A stretch of DNA of 64,000 nucleotides from Nocardioides luteus (GCF_014648595.1 NZ_BMRK01000007.1:107566-171565); one strand, 5' to 3'. Positions 16,601-25,677 are shown, numbered from the stretch's first letter. The notes: generated by a model from the letters alone, not told the origin. Numbers and translations are program-made.

Positions 16601-17344
16601 ATGACCCTTCCCGTTCACCTCGTCGAGTCGCTCGCCGGCGTACGCGTCGGTGACGACGTCGAGGTGAGCGGTGACGAGGGTCATCACGCCGTCGTCGTAC
16701 GCCGCCTGCGCGTCGGCGAGGAGGTCGTCCTCACCGACGGCGCCGGCGAGGGCGTGACCGGCTCCATCACGGCCACCACCAAGAAGGCGATGACCGTACG
16801 CGTCGAGGAGATCATCCTCGGAGACGCCCCGCCCGAGCCTGCTCTCGTGGTGGTCCAGGCGCTGCCCAAGGGCGACCGCGGTGAGCTCGCCGTCGAGATG
16901 CTGACCGAGATCGGCGCCGCGCGCATCGTCCCGTGGGCGGCCACCCGCTCGGTGGCGGTGTGGAAGGGCGAGCGCGCGGTGAAGTCGCTCGCCCGCTGGC
17001 GCGCCACCGCCCGCGAGGCGGCCAAGCAGTCCCGGCGGCTGTGGCACCCCGAGGTGGAGCCGCTGGCCTCCACCGACGCCGTCGTCTCCATGATCGAGGC
17101 CGCCGACGTCGCCGTCGTGCTCCACGAGGAGGGCACCCTCCCGCTCGGCGCCGTACCCGTCATCGACGACGGCACCATCCTCGTCGTCGTCGGCCCCGAG
17201 GGCGGCCTCACCGAAGATGAGATCGCCCTCTTCGAGAAGGCCGGCGCCACCACCATCCGTCTCGGCGGCGAGGTCCTCCGCACCTCCACCGCCGGCGTAG
17301 CCGCCTCCGCCGCCCTCCTGGCCCGCACCCGCCGCTGGGCCTAA
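16601..17344 (+). CDS. rsmE: 16S rRNA (uracil-1498-N3)-methyltransferase RsmE
   Basis: A 247-residue SPOUT methyltransferase. An N-terminal PUA-like domain (about residues 1-70) precedes a trefoil-knot domain with VGPEGGLTEDEI and the SAM-binding knot LGGEVLRTSTAGVAA. It methylates U1498 of the small ribosomal subunit. It follows dnaJ after 29 bases, matching the conserved hrcA-dnaJ-rsmE order in actinobacteria. Confidence 0.94.
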   Translation: MTLPVHLVESLAGVRVGDDVEVSGDEGHHAVVVRRLRVGEEVVLTDGAGEGVTGSITATTKKAMTVRVEEIILGDAPPEPALVVVQALPKGDRGELAVEMLTEIGAARIVPWAATRSVAVWKGERAVKSLARWRATAREAAKQSRRLWHPEVEPLASTDAVVSMIEAADVAVVLHEEGTLPLGAVPVIDDGTILVVVGPEGGLTEDEIALFEKAGATTIRLGGEVLRTSTAGVAASAALLARTRRWA

Positions 17345-17354
17345 CCGCCGACCC

Positions 17355-17620
17355 GTCAGAATTCGACGCCGAGAGGTCGGTAATCGGCGCCGAGAGGTCA
17401 GAATTCGACGCCGAGAGGTCGGAAATCGGCGCCGCACCGTCGGAAATCGGCACCCGGACGTCGATTTTCGACATCGAATGGCGCCGTCAGACGCTGACCA
17501 CTCGATGTCGATATGTGACTACTCGACGTCGAGTTCCGACCATTCGGCGCCGATTTTCGACGTCTCGGCGTCAGGGTTCGACCTCTCGCGGTCAGAAACC
17601 GACTCTTCGGCGTGGTGGGT
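17355..17620. repeat. Inverted array of 21-bp repeats, tract 2
   Basis: This is the only gap over 300 bp without a gene (17345-17654). Left-arm units of the GTCAGAATTCGACGCCGAGAG type begin at 17355, 17376, 17397, 17418, 17439 and 17460. Right-arm units beginning GAC and reading in the opposite orientation start at 17496, 17517, 17538, 17559, 17580 and 17601. All steps within each arm are exactly 21 bp. Units diverge at several positions but keep the CGRCGCCGA core in the inner left copies. It belongs to the same family as 4766-4899. The tract follows rsmE and precedes a lipoprotein gene. Confidence 0.88.
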
Positions 17621-17654
17621 TTCTGGTTCGGGGGTGGGGGGTGACGATGGGGGC

Positions 17655-18137
17655 ATGAGGAGCACACGTACGTTCCTGGCGCGCCGGGTCGCTGCCATCG
17701 TGTTCGCCGGCGCGCTGGTCGGGGTGGCCGCGGGGTGCGGGGGTGACGATGCCGTCGCCGAGGACCCGGAGGTCTCTACCCAGCCGTCCGACCAGCCGTC
17801 GGAGGAGCCGTCGACGCTGCCGCGTACGGCCGAGCTGATCACGCTCGCCGCACCGGCCGAGGGGGCGAAGGTGTCGGGGAGCTTCACGGCGTCGGGCAAG
17901 GCCAACTCGCCGGAGGCGAACGTGCCGTGGGAGGTCCGGGACACCACCGGCGAGCCGGTGCTGGAGGGCGCCGCGACCGCAGACGGGTGGATGGACAAGC
18001 TCTACCCGTGGACGGCGACGGTCGACGTCTCCGAGCTCGACCCCGGTACGTACCTCTTCATCGCGCGCACCGACGACACCTCCGACGACGAGGGGAAGCC
18101 GGTGGAGGAAGTCGGTGCCAGGATCACGGTCGAATAG
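17655..18137 (+). CDS. Gmad2-domain lipoprotein
   Basis: A 160-residue lipoprotein precursor. The signal peptide ends in the lipobox VGVAAGC (Cys near residue 27). A Ser/Pro/Glu-rich spacer follows, then a beta-sandwich of the Gmad2 type seen in spore-germination and bacterial surface proteins (ITLAAPAEGAKVSGSFTASG, then DPGTYLFIARTDD). It would be anchored on the outer face of the membrane. Longer in-frame starts reach into the 21-bp repeat tract and would bury the signal peptide, so ATG 17655 is preferred. Confidence 0.8.
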   Translation: MRSTRTFLARRVAAIVFAGALVGVAAGCGGDDAVAEDPEVSTQPSDQPSEEPSTLPRTAELITLAAPAEGAKVSGSFTASGKANSPEANVPWEVRDTTGEPVLEGAATADGWMDKLYPWTATVDVSELDPGTYLFIARTDDTSDDEGKPVEEVGARITVE

Positions 18138-18152
18138 GCCATCATCGCTACC

Positions 18153-19205
18153 GTGATCCTCACCGAACGGCAGCTCAACCGCACCCTCCTGCTCCGCCAG
18201 CACCTGCTGTCGCGCACCACGCTGACGGCCCCCGAGATGATCGAGCACCTGGTCGGTCTGCAGGCGCAGGAGTCGCTCTCGCCGTTCCTCGCGCTGGCTG
18301 CCCGGCTGGATTCCTTCGACCCGTATGCGCTGAGCGCCCAGCTCGAGTCGAGCGCGGTGGTACGGCTCTCCTCGCTGCGCTCGACGATCCACATGCACAC
18401 CGCCGCCGACGCCGCGCTGATCCGGGCCTGGACCCAGCCGGTCCACGACTTCTACACCCAGCGGGTCGACGTCGTTCGCCCCGCGGCGCAGCTGGAGGGC
18501 TTCGTGGAGGCGGCCGAGGACGTACTCGCTCTCGGTGCCCTGCCCAACGCCGCTCTCGAGGCCGGGCTGGTCGAGCACTTCCCGGGCGTCCCGGCCAAGG
18601 CGCTCGGCCTGCGGGCGCGCAACGAGCTGCCGCTGGTGCAGCTGCCTCCTCGTGGCCTGTGGAAGGGGTCGGGCGGGCTGGTCTACGACCTGCTGCCCCG
18701 CTGGACCGGGGTGTCGCCGGTGGCCGTCGACGACGCGGTCCCCACGCTCGCCCCCGAGATCGTCCGCCGCTACCTGCTCGCCTTCGGTCCGGCGACGGCC
18801 GCCGACATCACCACCTGGTCCTCGCTGACCCGGCTGGCTCCGGTGATCAAGCGGATCGAGGGGCTGGTGACCTACCGCGACGAGGCCGGCAAGACCCTCT
18901 ACGACGTCCCGGACGCGCCGCTGGCCGACGGCGAGGAGCACGCTCCGGTGCGGCTGCTGGGCAAGTTCGACAACGTCTGGCTCTCCCACGCCAACCGCGA
19001 GCGGATCACCGCCAAGGGCACCCGTAAGGAGTGGGGCATCGGGGGCGGCGGCCTGGTCATCCTCGCCGGCGGACATCTCGTCGGGCTCTGGAAGCCGGTC
19101 GACGGCAAGGTCGAGGTCGTCAAGATGCTTCGCGACCTGACCCCCGACGAGCGTGAGGAGCTCGCCGAGGAGACCGACCGGGTCGAGTCGCTGCTCGCGA
19201 GCTGA
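18153..19205 (+). CDS. Winged-helix DNA-binding domain protein (HTH_42/YcaQ-like)
   Basis: A 350-residue protein of the winged-helix DNA-binding domain family related to YcaQ/AlkX-type DNA glycosylases. Typical stretches are LVGLQAQESLSPFLALAARL, RLSSLRSTIHMHTAADA and LLGKFDNVWLSHANR. Family members act on or protect DNA, but the substrate of this one is unknown. The GTG start gives the family's usual N-terminus (ILTERQLNRTLLLRQ). It lies 15 bases after the lipoprotein stop. Confidence 0.78.
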   Translation: MILTERQLNRTLLLRQHLLSRTTLTAPEMIEHLVGLQAQESLSPFLALAARLDSFDPYALSAQLESSAVVRLSSLRSTIHMHTAADAALIRAWTQPVHDFYTQRVDVVRPAAQLEGFVEAAEDVLALGALPNAALEAGLVEHFPGVPAKALGLRARNELPLVQLPPRGLWKGSGGLVYDLLPRWTGVSPVAVDDAVPTLAPEIVRRYLLAFGPATAADITTWSSLTRLAPVIKRIEGLVTYRDEAGKTLYDVPDAPLADGEEHAPVRLLGKFDNVWLSHANRERITAKGTRKEWGIGGGGLVILAGGHLVGLWKPVDGKVEVVKMLRDLTPDEREELAEETDRVESLLAS

Positions 19206-19295
19206 CGCCACGACTATCCAGTAGGAACCGTGCCGGGCGCCCGCGTACCATGGAATCAACACCGCCGTGATGAGAAAGGGCCCGCCCGGGCATCC

Positions 19296-20333
19296 ATGAC
19301 CGATCGAGAACCAAGTCCGCTCCCGAACGAGACGTCGACGACCACGACGAAGCACACGGTGGTCGTCCCGAGCAGCGTCGACATGGTGACCGTCCTCGGC
19401 CCGGCCGACGAGCATCTCGGCATCATCGAGGCCCACTTCGACGCCGACGTGCACGTACGCGGCAACCGGATCACCCTCCACGGCGCCCCGAGCGAGATCG
19501 CGATGATCGAGCGGGTGCTGGAGGAGATCGTCCAGATCATCCGCACCGGGCAGGGCGTCAGCGGCGAGACCGTCGAGCGCGTGATCAGCATGCTCCGCGC
19601 CGACACCACGGAGAAGCCGGCCGACGTGCTGAGCCTCAACATCCTCTCCAACCGCGGCCGCAGCATCCGTCCGAAGACGCTCAACCAGAAGCGCTACGTC
19701 GACGCGATCGACAAGCACACGATTACCTTCGGCATCGGCCCCGCCGGCACCGGCAAGACCTATCTCGCGGTCGCGAAAGCGGTCCAGGCGCTGCAGTCCA
19801 AGCAGGTCAACCGCATCATCCTGAGCCGGCCCGCGGTCGAGGCCGGGGAGAAGCTCGGCTTCCTGCCCGGCACCCTCACCGAGAAGATCGACCCCTACCT
19901 GCGCCCGCTCTACGACGCGCTCCACGACATGATGGACCCGGAGCTGATCCCCAAGCTGATGGCGTCGGGGACCATCGAGGTCGCCCCGCTGGCGTTCCTG
20001 CGCGGGCGCAGCCTCAACGACTCCTTCATCATCCTCGACGAGGCGCAGAACACCACGCCCGAGCAGATGAAGATGTTCCTGACCCGCCTCGGCTTCGGCT
20101 CCAAGATCGTGGTCACCGGCGACGTCACCCAGACCGACCTGCCGTCGGGCCAGCGGTCCGGGCTGCGGGTGGTCGAGAACATCCTCGACGACGTCAAGGA
20201 CATCAGCTTCAACAACCTGACCAGCCACGACGTCGTACGCCACCGGCTGGTCGCCAAGATCGTCGCCGCCTACGAGGAGCACGACGTGCAGAGCCAGGCC
20301 AAGCGCGAGCGCGCCTCGGGTGAGCCTCGATGA
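19296..20333 (+). CDS. phoH: PhoH family ATPase
   Basis: A 345-residue PhoH-type protein. A KH-like N-terminal part precedes the ATPase with Walker A GPAGTGKTYLAV (near residue 150) and Walker B FIILDEAQNTTPEQ. PhoH-type proteins are RNA-acting ATPases, usually encoded beside YbeY. ATG 19296 gives the normal N-terminus. Its stop overlaps the ybeY start (ATGA), indicating coupling. Confidence 0.94.
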   Translation: MTDREPSPLPNETSTTTTKHTVVVPSSVDMVTVLGPADEHLGIIEAHFDADVHVRGNRITLHGAPSEIAMIERVLEEIVQIIRTGQGVSGETVERVISMLRADTTEKPADVLSLNILSNRGRSIRPKTLNQKRYVDAIDKHTITFGIGPAGTGKTYLAVAKAVQALQSKQVNRIILSRPAVEAGEKLGFLPGTLTEKIDPYLRPLYDALHDMMDPELIPKLMASGTIEVAPLAFLRGRSLNDSFIILDEAQNTTPEQMKMFLTRLGFGSKIVVTGDVTQTDLPSGQRSGLRVVENILDDVKDISFNNLTSHDVVRHRLVAKIVAAYEEHDVQSQAKRERASGEPR

Positions 20334-20794
20334 GCACGGAGATCATCAACGAGTCGGAGCAGGAGATCGACGTCGAGCACGTCGCGAAGCTGGCCCGGTT
20401 CCTGCTCGAGCAGCTGCGGGTGCACCCGCAGGCCGACCTCCGGATCAAGTTCGGCGACGAAGCCACGATCACCGAGCTCAACGAGCGCTACTTCGACACC
20501 GAGGGCCCGACCGACGTGCTCTCCTTCCCCGGCGACGAGCTGCTCCCGGGCCGCCTCGACGAGGAGCCCGAGGAGGGCGACCTGGGCGACATCCTCATCG
20601 CCCCGACGATCGCGGCCAAGCAGGGAGAGGCAGCCGGCCACGGCACCGTGGCTGAGATCGAGCTGCTGACCACCCACGGCATCCTCCACCTGCTCGGTTA
20701 CGACCACGTGGACCCCGAAGAGCACGCCGAGATGTTCGGGCTGCAGGCCAAGCTGCTCAAGGCCTGGGGCTCCTCGGCCACCCCACCCGAGTAG
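20330..20794 (+). CDS. ybeY: Endoribonuclease YbeY
   Basis: A 154-residue metallo-endoribonuclease with the zinc motif HGILHLLGYDHVDPEEH, whose three His residues bind zinc. The FPGDELLPG and GDILIAP stretches are typical of the family. It matures 16S rRNA and takes part in ribosome quality control. It is coupled to phoH, and the membrane protein gene follows after 17 bases. Confidence 0.95.
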   Translation: MSTEIINESEQEIDVEHVAKLARFLLEQLRVHPQADLRIKFGDEATITELNERYFDTEGPTDVLSFPGDELLPGRLDEEPEEGDLGDILIAPTIAAKQGEAAGHGTVAEIELLTTHGILHLLGYDHVDPEEHAEMFGLQAKLLKAWGSSATPPE

Positions 20795-20811
20795 GAGCTC
20801 GACCCACACTC

Positions 20812-22245
20812 ATGGACGATGCGAGGCTGCTGATCGCAGCCGCAGTTCTGGTCCTCATCGCCGGCTTGTTCTCGGCCGCCGACGCAGCACTCAGCGCGTT
20901 CTCGCGCGCCCGGGCCGCTGAGCTGGTCTCCGAGGGCCGCGCCGGAGCCAAGCGGCTGGTGGCGGTGGTGGGCGACCCCGCCCGCTACCTCAACACCGTG
21001 CTGCTTCTCCGGATGCTCAGCGAGATCGGCGCCACGGTGCTGGCCGCGCTGTGGGCCTATGACACCTACCAGGGGAGCTGGTGGCCCACCGTGCTCATCA
21101 CGACCGGGGTGATGACGGTGGTCTCCTTCGTCGTCATCGGCGTCGGACCGCGCACCCTGGGACGCCAGCACCACGAGCGCATCGCGCTCGCCGTCGCCGG
21201 CCCGATCGGTGCCATCACGGCTGTCCTCGGCCCCATCCCGAGCCTGCTGATCATGCTCGGAAACGCGCTCACCCCGGGCCGCGGCTTCCGCAAGGGGCCG
21301 TTCTCCACGGAGACCGAGCTGCGCGAGCTGGTCGACATCGCCGAGGCGACCGACCTGATCGAAGAGGACGAGCGCCGGATGATCCATTCGGTCTTCGAGC
21401 TCGGCGACACCCGCGCCCGCGAGGTGATGGTGCCCCGCGGTGACATCGTCTTCCTGGAACGCCGCAAGACGCTGCGCCAGGCGCTCTCCCTCTTCCTCCG
21501 CTCCGGATACTCCCGGATCCCGGTCATCGACGACAGCCTCGACGACATCATCGGCATGGTCTACCTCAAGGACGTCGTGGCCCGCGACTTCGAGGCCCCC
21601 GAGGTCGAGACCACCCAGCGGGTCGAGTCGCTGATGCGTACCCCCACCTGGGTGCCCGACTCCAAGCCCGTCGACGAGCTGCTCGCCGAGATGCAGCAGC
21701 ACCGCCAGCACATCGCGGTCGTCGTCGACGAGTACGGCGGCACCGCCGGCCTGATCACGATCGAGGACATCCTCGAGGAGATCGTCGGCGAGATCACCGA
21801 CGAGTACGACGTCGAGGACCGCGAGCCGCTCCACCTCGGCGACGGCTCCTGGCGGGTTCCCGCACGCTTCCTGGTCAGCGACCTCGAGGAGCTCATCGGC
21901 TTCCCGGTCGAGGAGGACGACGTCGACTCCGTACGCGGCCTGATGGCCAAGCATCTCGGCCTGGTGCCGATCCCCGGCTCCCGTGTCGAGGCTCACGGCC
22001 TCAGCTTCGTGGCCGAGGAGACCGCCGGCCGACGCAACCGGATCGGTACCGTACGCATCAGCGCGGTCGTCCCCGCCGAGCCCGAGCCGGACGAGGAGGA
22101 CGGGCCGAGCGAGAAGAGCGACCGGTCGCGCCACGACAGGCACGACCGGCAGAAGAACGACAAGCCCAAGAACGACAAGCCCAAGAGCGACCGGTCCAAG
22201 AGCGACCGAGCCAAGACGGACAGGACGAAAGAGGCCCATGCCTGA
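20812..22245 (+). CDS. Hemolysin C/CorC-type CBS-domain membrane protein
   Basis: A 477-residue protein with an N-terminal DUF21/CNNM membrane domain (about residues 1-165, four hydrophobic segments). A CBS pair follows (TRAREVMVPRGDIVFL and HIAVVVDEYGGTAGLITIEDILEEIVG), then a CorC/HlyC transporter-associated domain. CNNM/CorC proteins are linked to Mg2+ transport. The final ~45 residues are a charged repetitive tail of KSDR/KNDKP-like units, not part of the fold. The stop overlaps the next gene by eight bases. Confidence 0.9.
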   Translation: MDDARLLIAAAVLVLIAGLFSAADAALSAFSRARAAELVSEGRAGAKRLVAVVGDPARYLNTVLLLRMLSEIGATVLAALWAYDTYQGSWWPTVLITTGVMTVVSFVVIGVGPRTLGRQHHERIALAVAGPIGAITAVLGPIPSLLIMLGNALTPGRGFRKGPFSTETELRELVDIAEATDLIEEDERRMIHSVFELGDTRAREVMVPRGDIVFLERRKTLRQALSLFLRSGYSRIPVIDDSLDDIIGMVYLKDVVARDFEAPEVETTQRVESLMRTPTWVPDSKPVDELLAEMQQHRQHIAVVVDEYGGTAGLITIEDILEEIVGEITDEYDVEDREPLHLGDGSWRVPARFLVSDLEELIGFPVEEDDVDSVRGLMAKHLGLVPIPGSRVEAHGLSFVAEETAGRRNRIGTVRISAVVPAEPEPDEEDGPSEKSDRSRHDRHDRQKNDKPKNDKPKSDRSKSDRAKTDRTKEAHA

Positions 22246-22573
22246 GCAGAGTGAGCTGTCGGCCGAGGACCGCAAGCTGGTGACGCTGGCCCGCGCGACG
22301 CGCGCCCGCACCGGCGCGGCCGAAGGAGCAGCCGTACGCGACCTCGACGGCCGCACCTACGCCGCCGCGACCGTGGACCTGCCCTCGCTCCAGGTCTCCG
22401 CCGTCGGTGTCTGCGTGTCGATGGCCGTCGCCTCGGGGGCCAAGGGCCTCGAGGCGGTGGTCGTGCTGGGTGAGGCCGAGGAGGCCTCGGCGAGCGACCT
22501 GGCGATCGTCAGGGAGTTCGCCGGCGAGGACGTCCCGGTGCTGGTCGGCGACGCCCGCGGCAACCTCCGCTGA
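22238..22573 (+). CDS. Cytidine-deaminase-like protein
   Basis: A 111-residue protein equivalent by position to the small gene between the corC-like gene and era in mycobacteria. It keeps a cytidine-deaminase-like layout (AEDRKLVTLARATRAR, AATVDLPSLQVSAVGVCVSMA). The zinc ligands expected of an active enzyme (HAE and PCxxC) are not visible, so it is probably a degenerate, non-catalytic member. Function unknown. Confidence 0.75.
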   Translation: MPEQSELSAEDRKLVTLARATRARTGAAEGAAVRDLDGRTYAAATVDLPSLQVSAVGVCVSMAVASGAKGLEAVVVLGEAEEASASDLAIVREFAGEDVPVLVGDARGNLR

Positions 22574-22585
22574 GGAGCCTCAGCG
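22568..22585. terminator. Bidirectional hairpin at convergent stops
   Basis: CGCTGAGG-AG-CCTCAGCG is a perfect 8-bp stem that includes the stop of the deaminase-like gene and the stop of the convergent 93-residue gene. Confidence 0.6.
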
Positions 22586-22861
22586 AGCGGCCCGGTGGCC
22601 GCCGGCCTCGGCGACCAGCGGCAGGGTGCCGAGCTCGATGGTGACGTGGATGCCGTCCTCGTCGCGGTAGGCGGTGAGGCCGTTCATCGTGGCCATGTCG
22701 ACGCCCTTCTCGCGCATGTGCACGACGATCTGGTCGATGGCCAGCGCGAGCCGCGCCTGCGAGACGGACTTGTTGCGCCACTTGACCTGGTTCTCGGTGA
22801 AGTAGGGCGTTGCCTTCTCGGCGAGCGTCGAGACCGCGTCACGATGGGCAGCACTGGACAT
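22580..22861 (-). CDS. Hypothetical protein, 93 aa
   Basis: A small soluble alpha/beta protein starting MSSAAHRDAV. A basic helical middle (VKWRNKSVSQARLALAIDQIVVHM) precedes a short beta segment (DGIHVTIELGTLPLV). AGGGTCC lies just upstream of the ATG. It is divergent from the tmsA-type gene and convergent with the deaminase-like gene. Not recognised; codon use matches the surroundings. Confidence 0.6.
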   Translation of the reverse strand: MSSAAHRDAVSTLAEKATPYFTENQVKWRNKSVSQARLALAIDQIVVHMREKGVDMATMNGLTAYRDEDGIHVTIELGTLPLVAEAGGHRAAR

Positions 22862-22983
22862 GAGGACCCTCCAGGGTGCGCGAGATGGGGGAGTCCGACG
22901 GGAGCAGTCGGGGCTTGTGACTGTAAGCGAACGAACACGAAAATCGAAACCCGAGATTCGCATGCGCGAGTAAAGTGCGTCGA

Positions 22984-24375
22984 GTGACGGGTGAGACTGG
23001 TTGGCAACGACACACCGAAGCCGTCGAACGGCTGACGAACTCCTACGAGCAGATCCCTGACGGCGCTCCCGTCAGGTTGGCCAAGCGCACCACCAACCTC
23101 TTCCGGGCCCGGGCCGCGACCACCGCGCCCGGGCTCGACGTCTCCGGGCTGGACGGCGTGATCGAGGTCGACACCGAGGCGGGCACCGCCGACGTACAGG
23201 GCATGTGCACCTACGAGGACCTCGTCGACGTCACCCTGGCCTACGGGATGATCCCCTACGTGGTGCCGCAGCTGCGCACGATCACGCTCGGCGGCGCGGT
23301 CACCGGGATGGGCATCGAGGCCACCTCGTTCCGCAACGGGCTGCCCCACGAGTCGGTGCTGGAGATGGACATCCTGACCGGCGCGGGCGAGGTCGTCACC
23401 ACCACGCCCGGCGAGGACCTCTTCAACACCTTCCCCAACTCCTACGGCTCGCTGGGCTACGCCACCCGGCTCAAGATCAAGCTGGAGAAGGTGCCCGGGT
23501 TCGTGGCCCTGCGCCACCTCCGTTTCGACGACCTCGGCCTGCTCACCAAGACGATCGCGCAGATCACCGAGACCGGGAGCTACGACGGCACCCAGGTCGA
23601 CGGGCTCGATGGCGTCGCGTTCGAGCCGGGGGAGTACTACCTGACCCTGGCGACCTGGACCGACCGGCCCACCCAGGCCCCGTCCGACTACACCGGCCAG
23701 CAGATCTACTACCGCTCGATCCAGGAGCGCGAGACCGACCTGCTGTCCACCTACGACTACCTGTGGCGCTGGGACACCGACTGGTTCTGGTGCTCGGGCG
23801 CCTTCGGCGCGCAGAACAAGTACGTCCGCCGCCTCTGGCCGCGGCGGCTGCGGCGCTCCGACGTCTACATGAAGCTGATCGGCCTCGACCGCAAGTTCGG
23901 CATCGCCGACAAGCTCGACGCGCGCGCCGGCCGGCTCCTGCGCGAGCGGGTCATCCAGGACATCGAGGTGCCGGTCGAGAACCTCCCGGCCTTCCTGGAG
24001 TGGTTCGACGCCGAGATCGGGATGCGGCCGGTCTGGCTGTGCCCGCTGGTCTCCCAGGGGGTCTCGACAGGCTCGACCACCGAGGGGACGAAGTGGCCGA
24101 CCTACCCGCTCGAGGTGGTCCGGACGTACGTCAACGTCGGTTTCTGGGGGACGGTCCACGTCGGCCCCGGTGCCGTCAACGCTCCCAAGAACCGCGCGAT
24201 CGAGTCGCGCGTGCACGAGCTCGGCGGCCACAAGTCGCTCTACTCCGAGGCGTTCTACGACAAGGAAGTCTTCGACGCTCTCTACGACGGGGACAACCTC
24301 GCCGCCGTCAAGGCGAAGTACGACCCCCGCAACCGGTTGACCGATCTGTACAGCAAGGCGGTGAAGAGACTGTGA
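22984..24375 (+). CDS. tmsA: FAD-dependent oxidoreductase of 10-methyl fatty acid synthesis (TmsA/BfaA type)
   Basis: A 463-residue flavoprotein with a PCMH-type FAD-binding domain (ITLGGAVTGMGIEATSF near residue 100, GEDLFNTFPNSYGSLGYA) and a C-terminal substrate domain. It is directly followed by a cyclopropane-synthase-like methyltransferase, the arrangement known for synthesis of 10-methylstearic (tuberculostearic) acid. There TmsB methylates oleoyl lipid and TmsA reduces the 10-methylene product. GTG 22984 follows TAAAGT by seven bases, suggesting a leaderless start; GTG 22975 is in frame too. A repeat-like segment at 24060-24083 encodes a Ser/Thr/Gly loop. Confidence 0.85.
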   Translation: MTGETGWQRHTEAVERLTNSYEQIPDGAPVRLAKRTTNLFRARAATTAPGLDVSGLDGVIEVDTEAGTADVQGMCTYEDLVDVTLAYGMIPYVVPQLRTITLGGAVTGMGIEATSFRNGLPHESVLEMDILTGAGEVVTTTPGEDLFNTFPNSYGSLGYATRLKIKLEKVPGFVALRHLRFDDLGLLTKTIAQITETGSYDGTQVDGLDGVAFEPGEYYLTLATWTDRPTQAPSDYTGQQIYYRSIQERETDLLSTYDYLWRWDTDWFWCSGAFGAQNKYVRRLWPRRLRRSDVYMKLIGLDRKFGIADKLDARAGRLLRERVIQDIEVPVENLPAFLEWFDAEIGMRPVWLCPLVSQGVSTGSTTEGTKWPTYPLEVVRTYVNVGFWGTVHVGPGAVNAPKNRAIESRVHELGGHKSLYSEAFYDKEVFDALYDGDNLAAVKAKYDPRNRLTDLYSKAVKRL

Positions 24376-25676
24376 ACCATATTGCAGAGACCATCAACGA
24401 ACTCTTCGACGGTGGGCTGCCGATCAAGCTCACCGCCTACGACGGCAGCGCCGCCGGTGACCTGAGCTCCGAGTTCGGGATGGAGATCCTCAACCCGCGC
24501 GGGCTCGCGTTCCTGCTGACCGCACCGGGCGACCTCGGTCTCGCCCGCGCCTACGTCAGCGGCGACCTGGCCCTCCACGGCATCCATCCGGGCGACCCCT
24601 ACCCGCTGCTCTCCCTGGTCCTGGAGAAGACCGACTTCAAGCGGCCCGGTCCGCGCGAGACCATCGACCTGGTCCGTACGCTCGGGGCCAGCAACTTCGT
24701 CCCGCCCAAGCCGCCGCCGCAGGAGCACCTGCCCGCGTGGCGGCAGCGGGCCGAGAACGTACGCCACCTCTCCGGTCGTGCGCTCGGCGCGCTGCCCTGG
24801 ACGCGCCACTCGCCCGAGCGCGACGCCGACGCGATCCACCACCACTACGACGTCTCGAACACCTTCTACGAGTACGTCCTGGGCCCGTCGATGACCTACA
24901 CCTGCGCCCTCTACCCGACCGACGACGCCACCCTCGAGGAGGCTCAGGCCGCCAAGTACGACCTGATCTGCCGCAAGCTCGGGCTCGAGCCCGGGATGCG
25001 GCTGCTCGACATCGGCTGCGGCTGGGGCGGGATGGTTCGTCACGCCGCCAAGCACTACGGCGTCAAGGCGCTCGGCGTGACGCTGTCGCGCGAGCAGGCC
25101 AACTGGGCCCAGCGGGCGATCAAGGCCGACGGTCTCGACGACGTCGCCGAGGTGCGCTTCTCCGACTACCGCGACGTCGAGGCGGGCCAGTTCGACGCGG
25201 TCAGCTCGATCGGCCTCACCGAGCACATCGGCGTGGCCAACTACCCGAGCTACTTCGGCTTCATCAAGGGCAAGCTCCGCGACGGTGGTCGTCTGCTCAA
25301 CCACTGCATCACCCGCCCCGACAACGTCTCGCGGGCGAGCGCGGGAGCGTTCATCGACCGCTACGTCTTCCCCGACGGCGAGCTGATCGGCTCGGGCACC
25401 ATCGTCACCGCGATCGAGAACACCGGTCTCGAGGTGCAGCACCACGAGAACATCCGGGTCCACTACGGCAAGACCCTCACCGCCTGGAACAAGAACCTCC
25501 GCGACAACTGGGACGCCTGCGTCAACGAGGTCGGCCTCGGCACCGCCAAGGTCTGGGGCATCTACATGGCCGGCTCGCGGATCGGCTTCGAGCGCAACAA
25601 CATCCAGCTCCACCACGTGCTCGCGACCAAGACGGTCGACGGGAGCTCCGGCTACCCGCTGCGCCACACCTTCTGA
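24372..25676 (+). CDS. tmsB: Cyclopropane-fatty-acid-synthase-like methyltransferase (TmsB/BfaB type)
   Basis: A 434-residue SAM methyltransferase of the Mycolic_acid_syn/CFA family. An N-terminal lipid-binding region (EFGMEILNPRGLAFLLTAPG) precedes the SAM site LLDIGCGWGGMVRHAA (about residue 213) and SIGLTEHIGVANYPSYF. In the TmsAB route it transfers a methyl group to C10 of an 18:1 chain on phospholipid. The GTG overlaps the tmsA stop (GTGA), so stoichiometric expression is likely. No tmsC-like gene is nearby. A long hairpin follows three bases after the stop. Confidence 0.87.
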   Translation: MNHIAETINELFDGGLPIKLTAYDGSAAGDLSSEFGMEILNPRGLAFLLTAPGDLGLARAYVSGDLALHGIHPGDPYPLLSLVLEKTDFKRPGPRETIDLVRTLGASNFVPPKPPPQEHLPAWRQRAENVRHLSGRALGALPWTRHSPERDADAIHHHYDVSNTFYEYVLGPSMTYTCALYPTDDATLEEAQAAKYDLICRKLGLEPGMRLLDIGCGWGGMVRHAAKHYGVKALGVTLSREQANWAQRAIKADGLDDVAEVRFSDYRDVEAGQFDAVSSIGLTEHIGVANYPSYFGFIKGKLRDGGRLLNHCITRPDNVSRASAGAFIDRYVFPDGELIGSGTIVTAIENTGLEVQHHENIRVHYGKTLTAWNKNLRDNWDACVNEVGLGTAKVWGIYMAGSRIGFERNNIQLHHVLATKTVDGSSGYPLRHTF

Positions 25677-25677
25677 G

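Noticed and set aside
17355-17620. CRISPR array
   Set aside because: Units are contiguous 21-bp repeats without unique spacers, they invert halfway, and no cas genes are present.
17208-17667. Heptad-repeat proteins encoded by the 21-bp arrays
   Set aside because: A 21-bp repeat without stops gives open frames on both strands automatically; no consistent start, ribosome site or domain supports translation.
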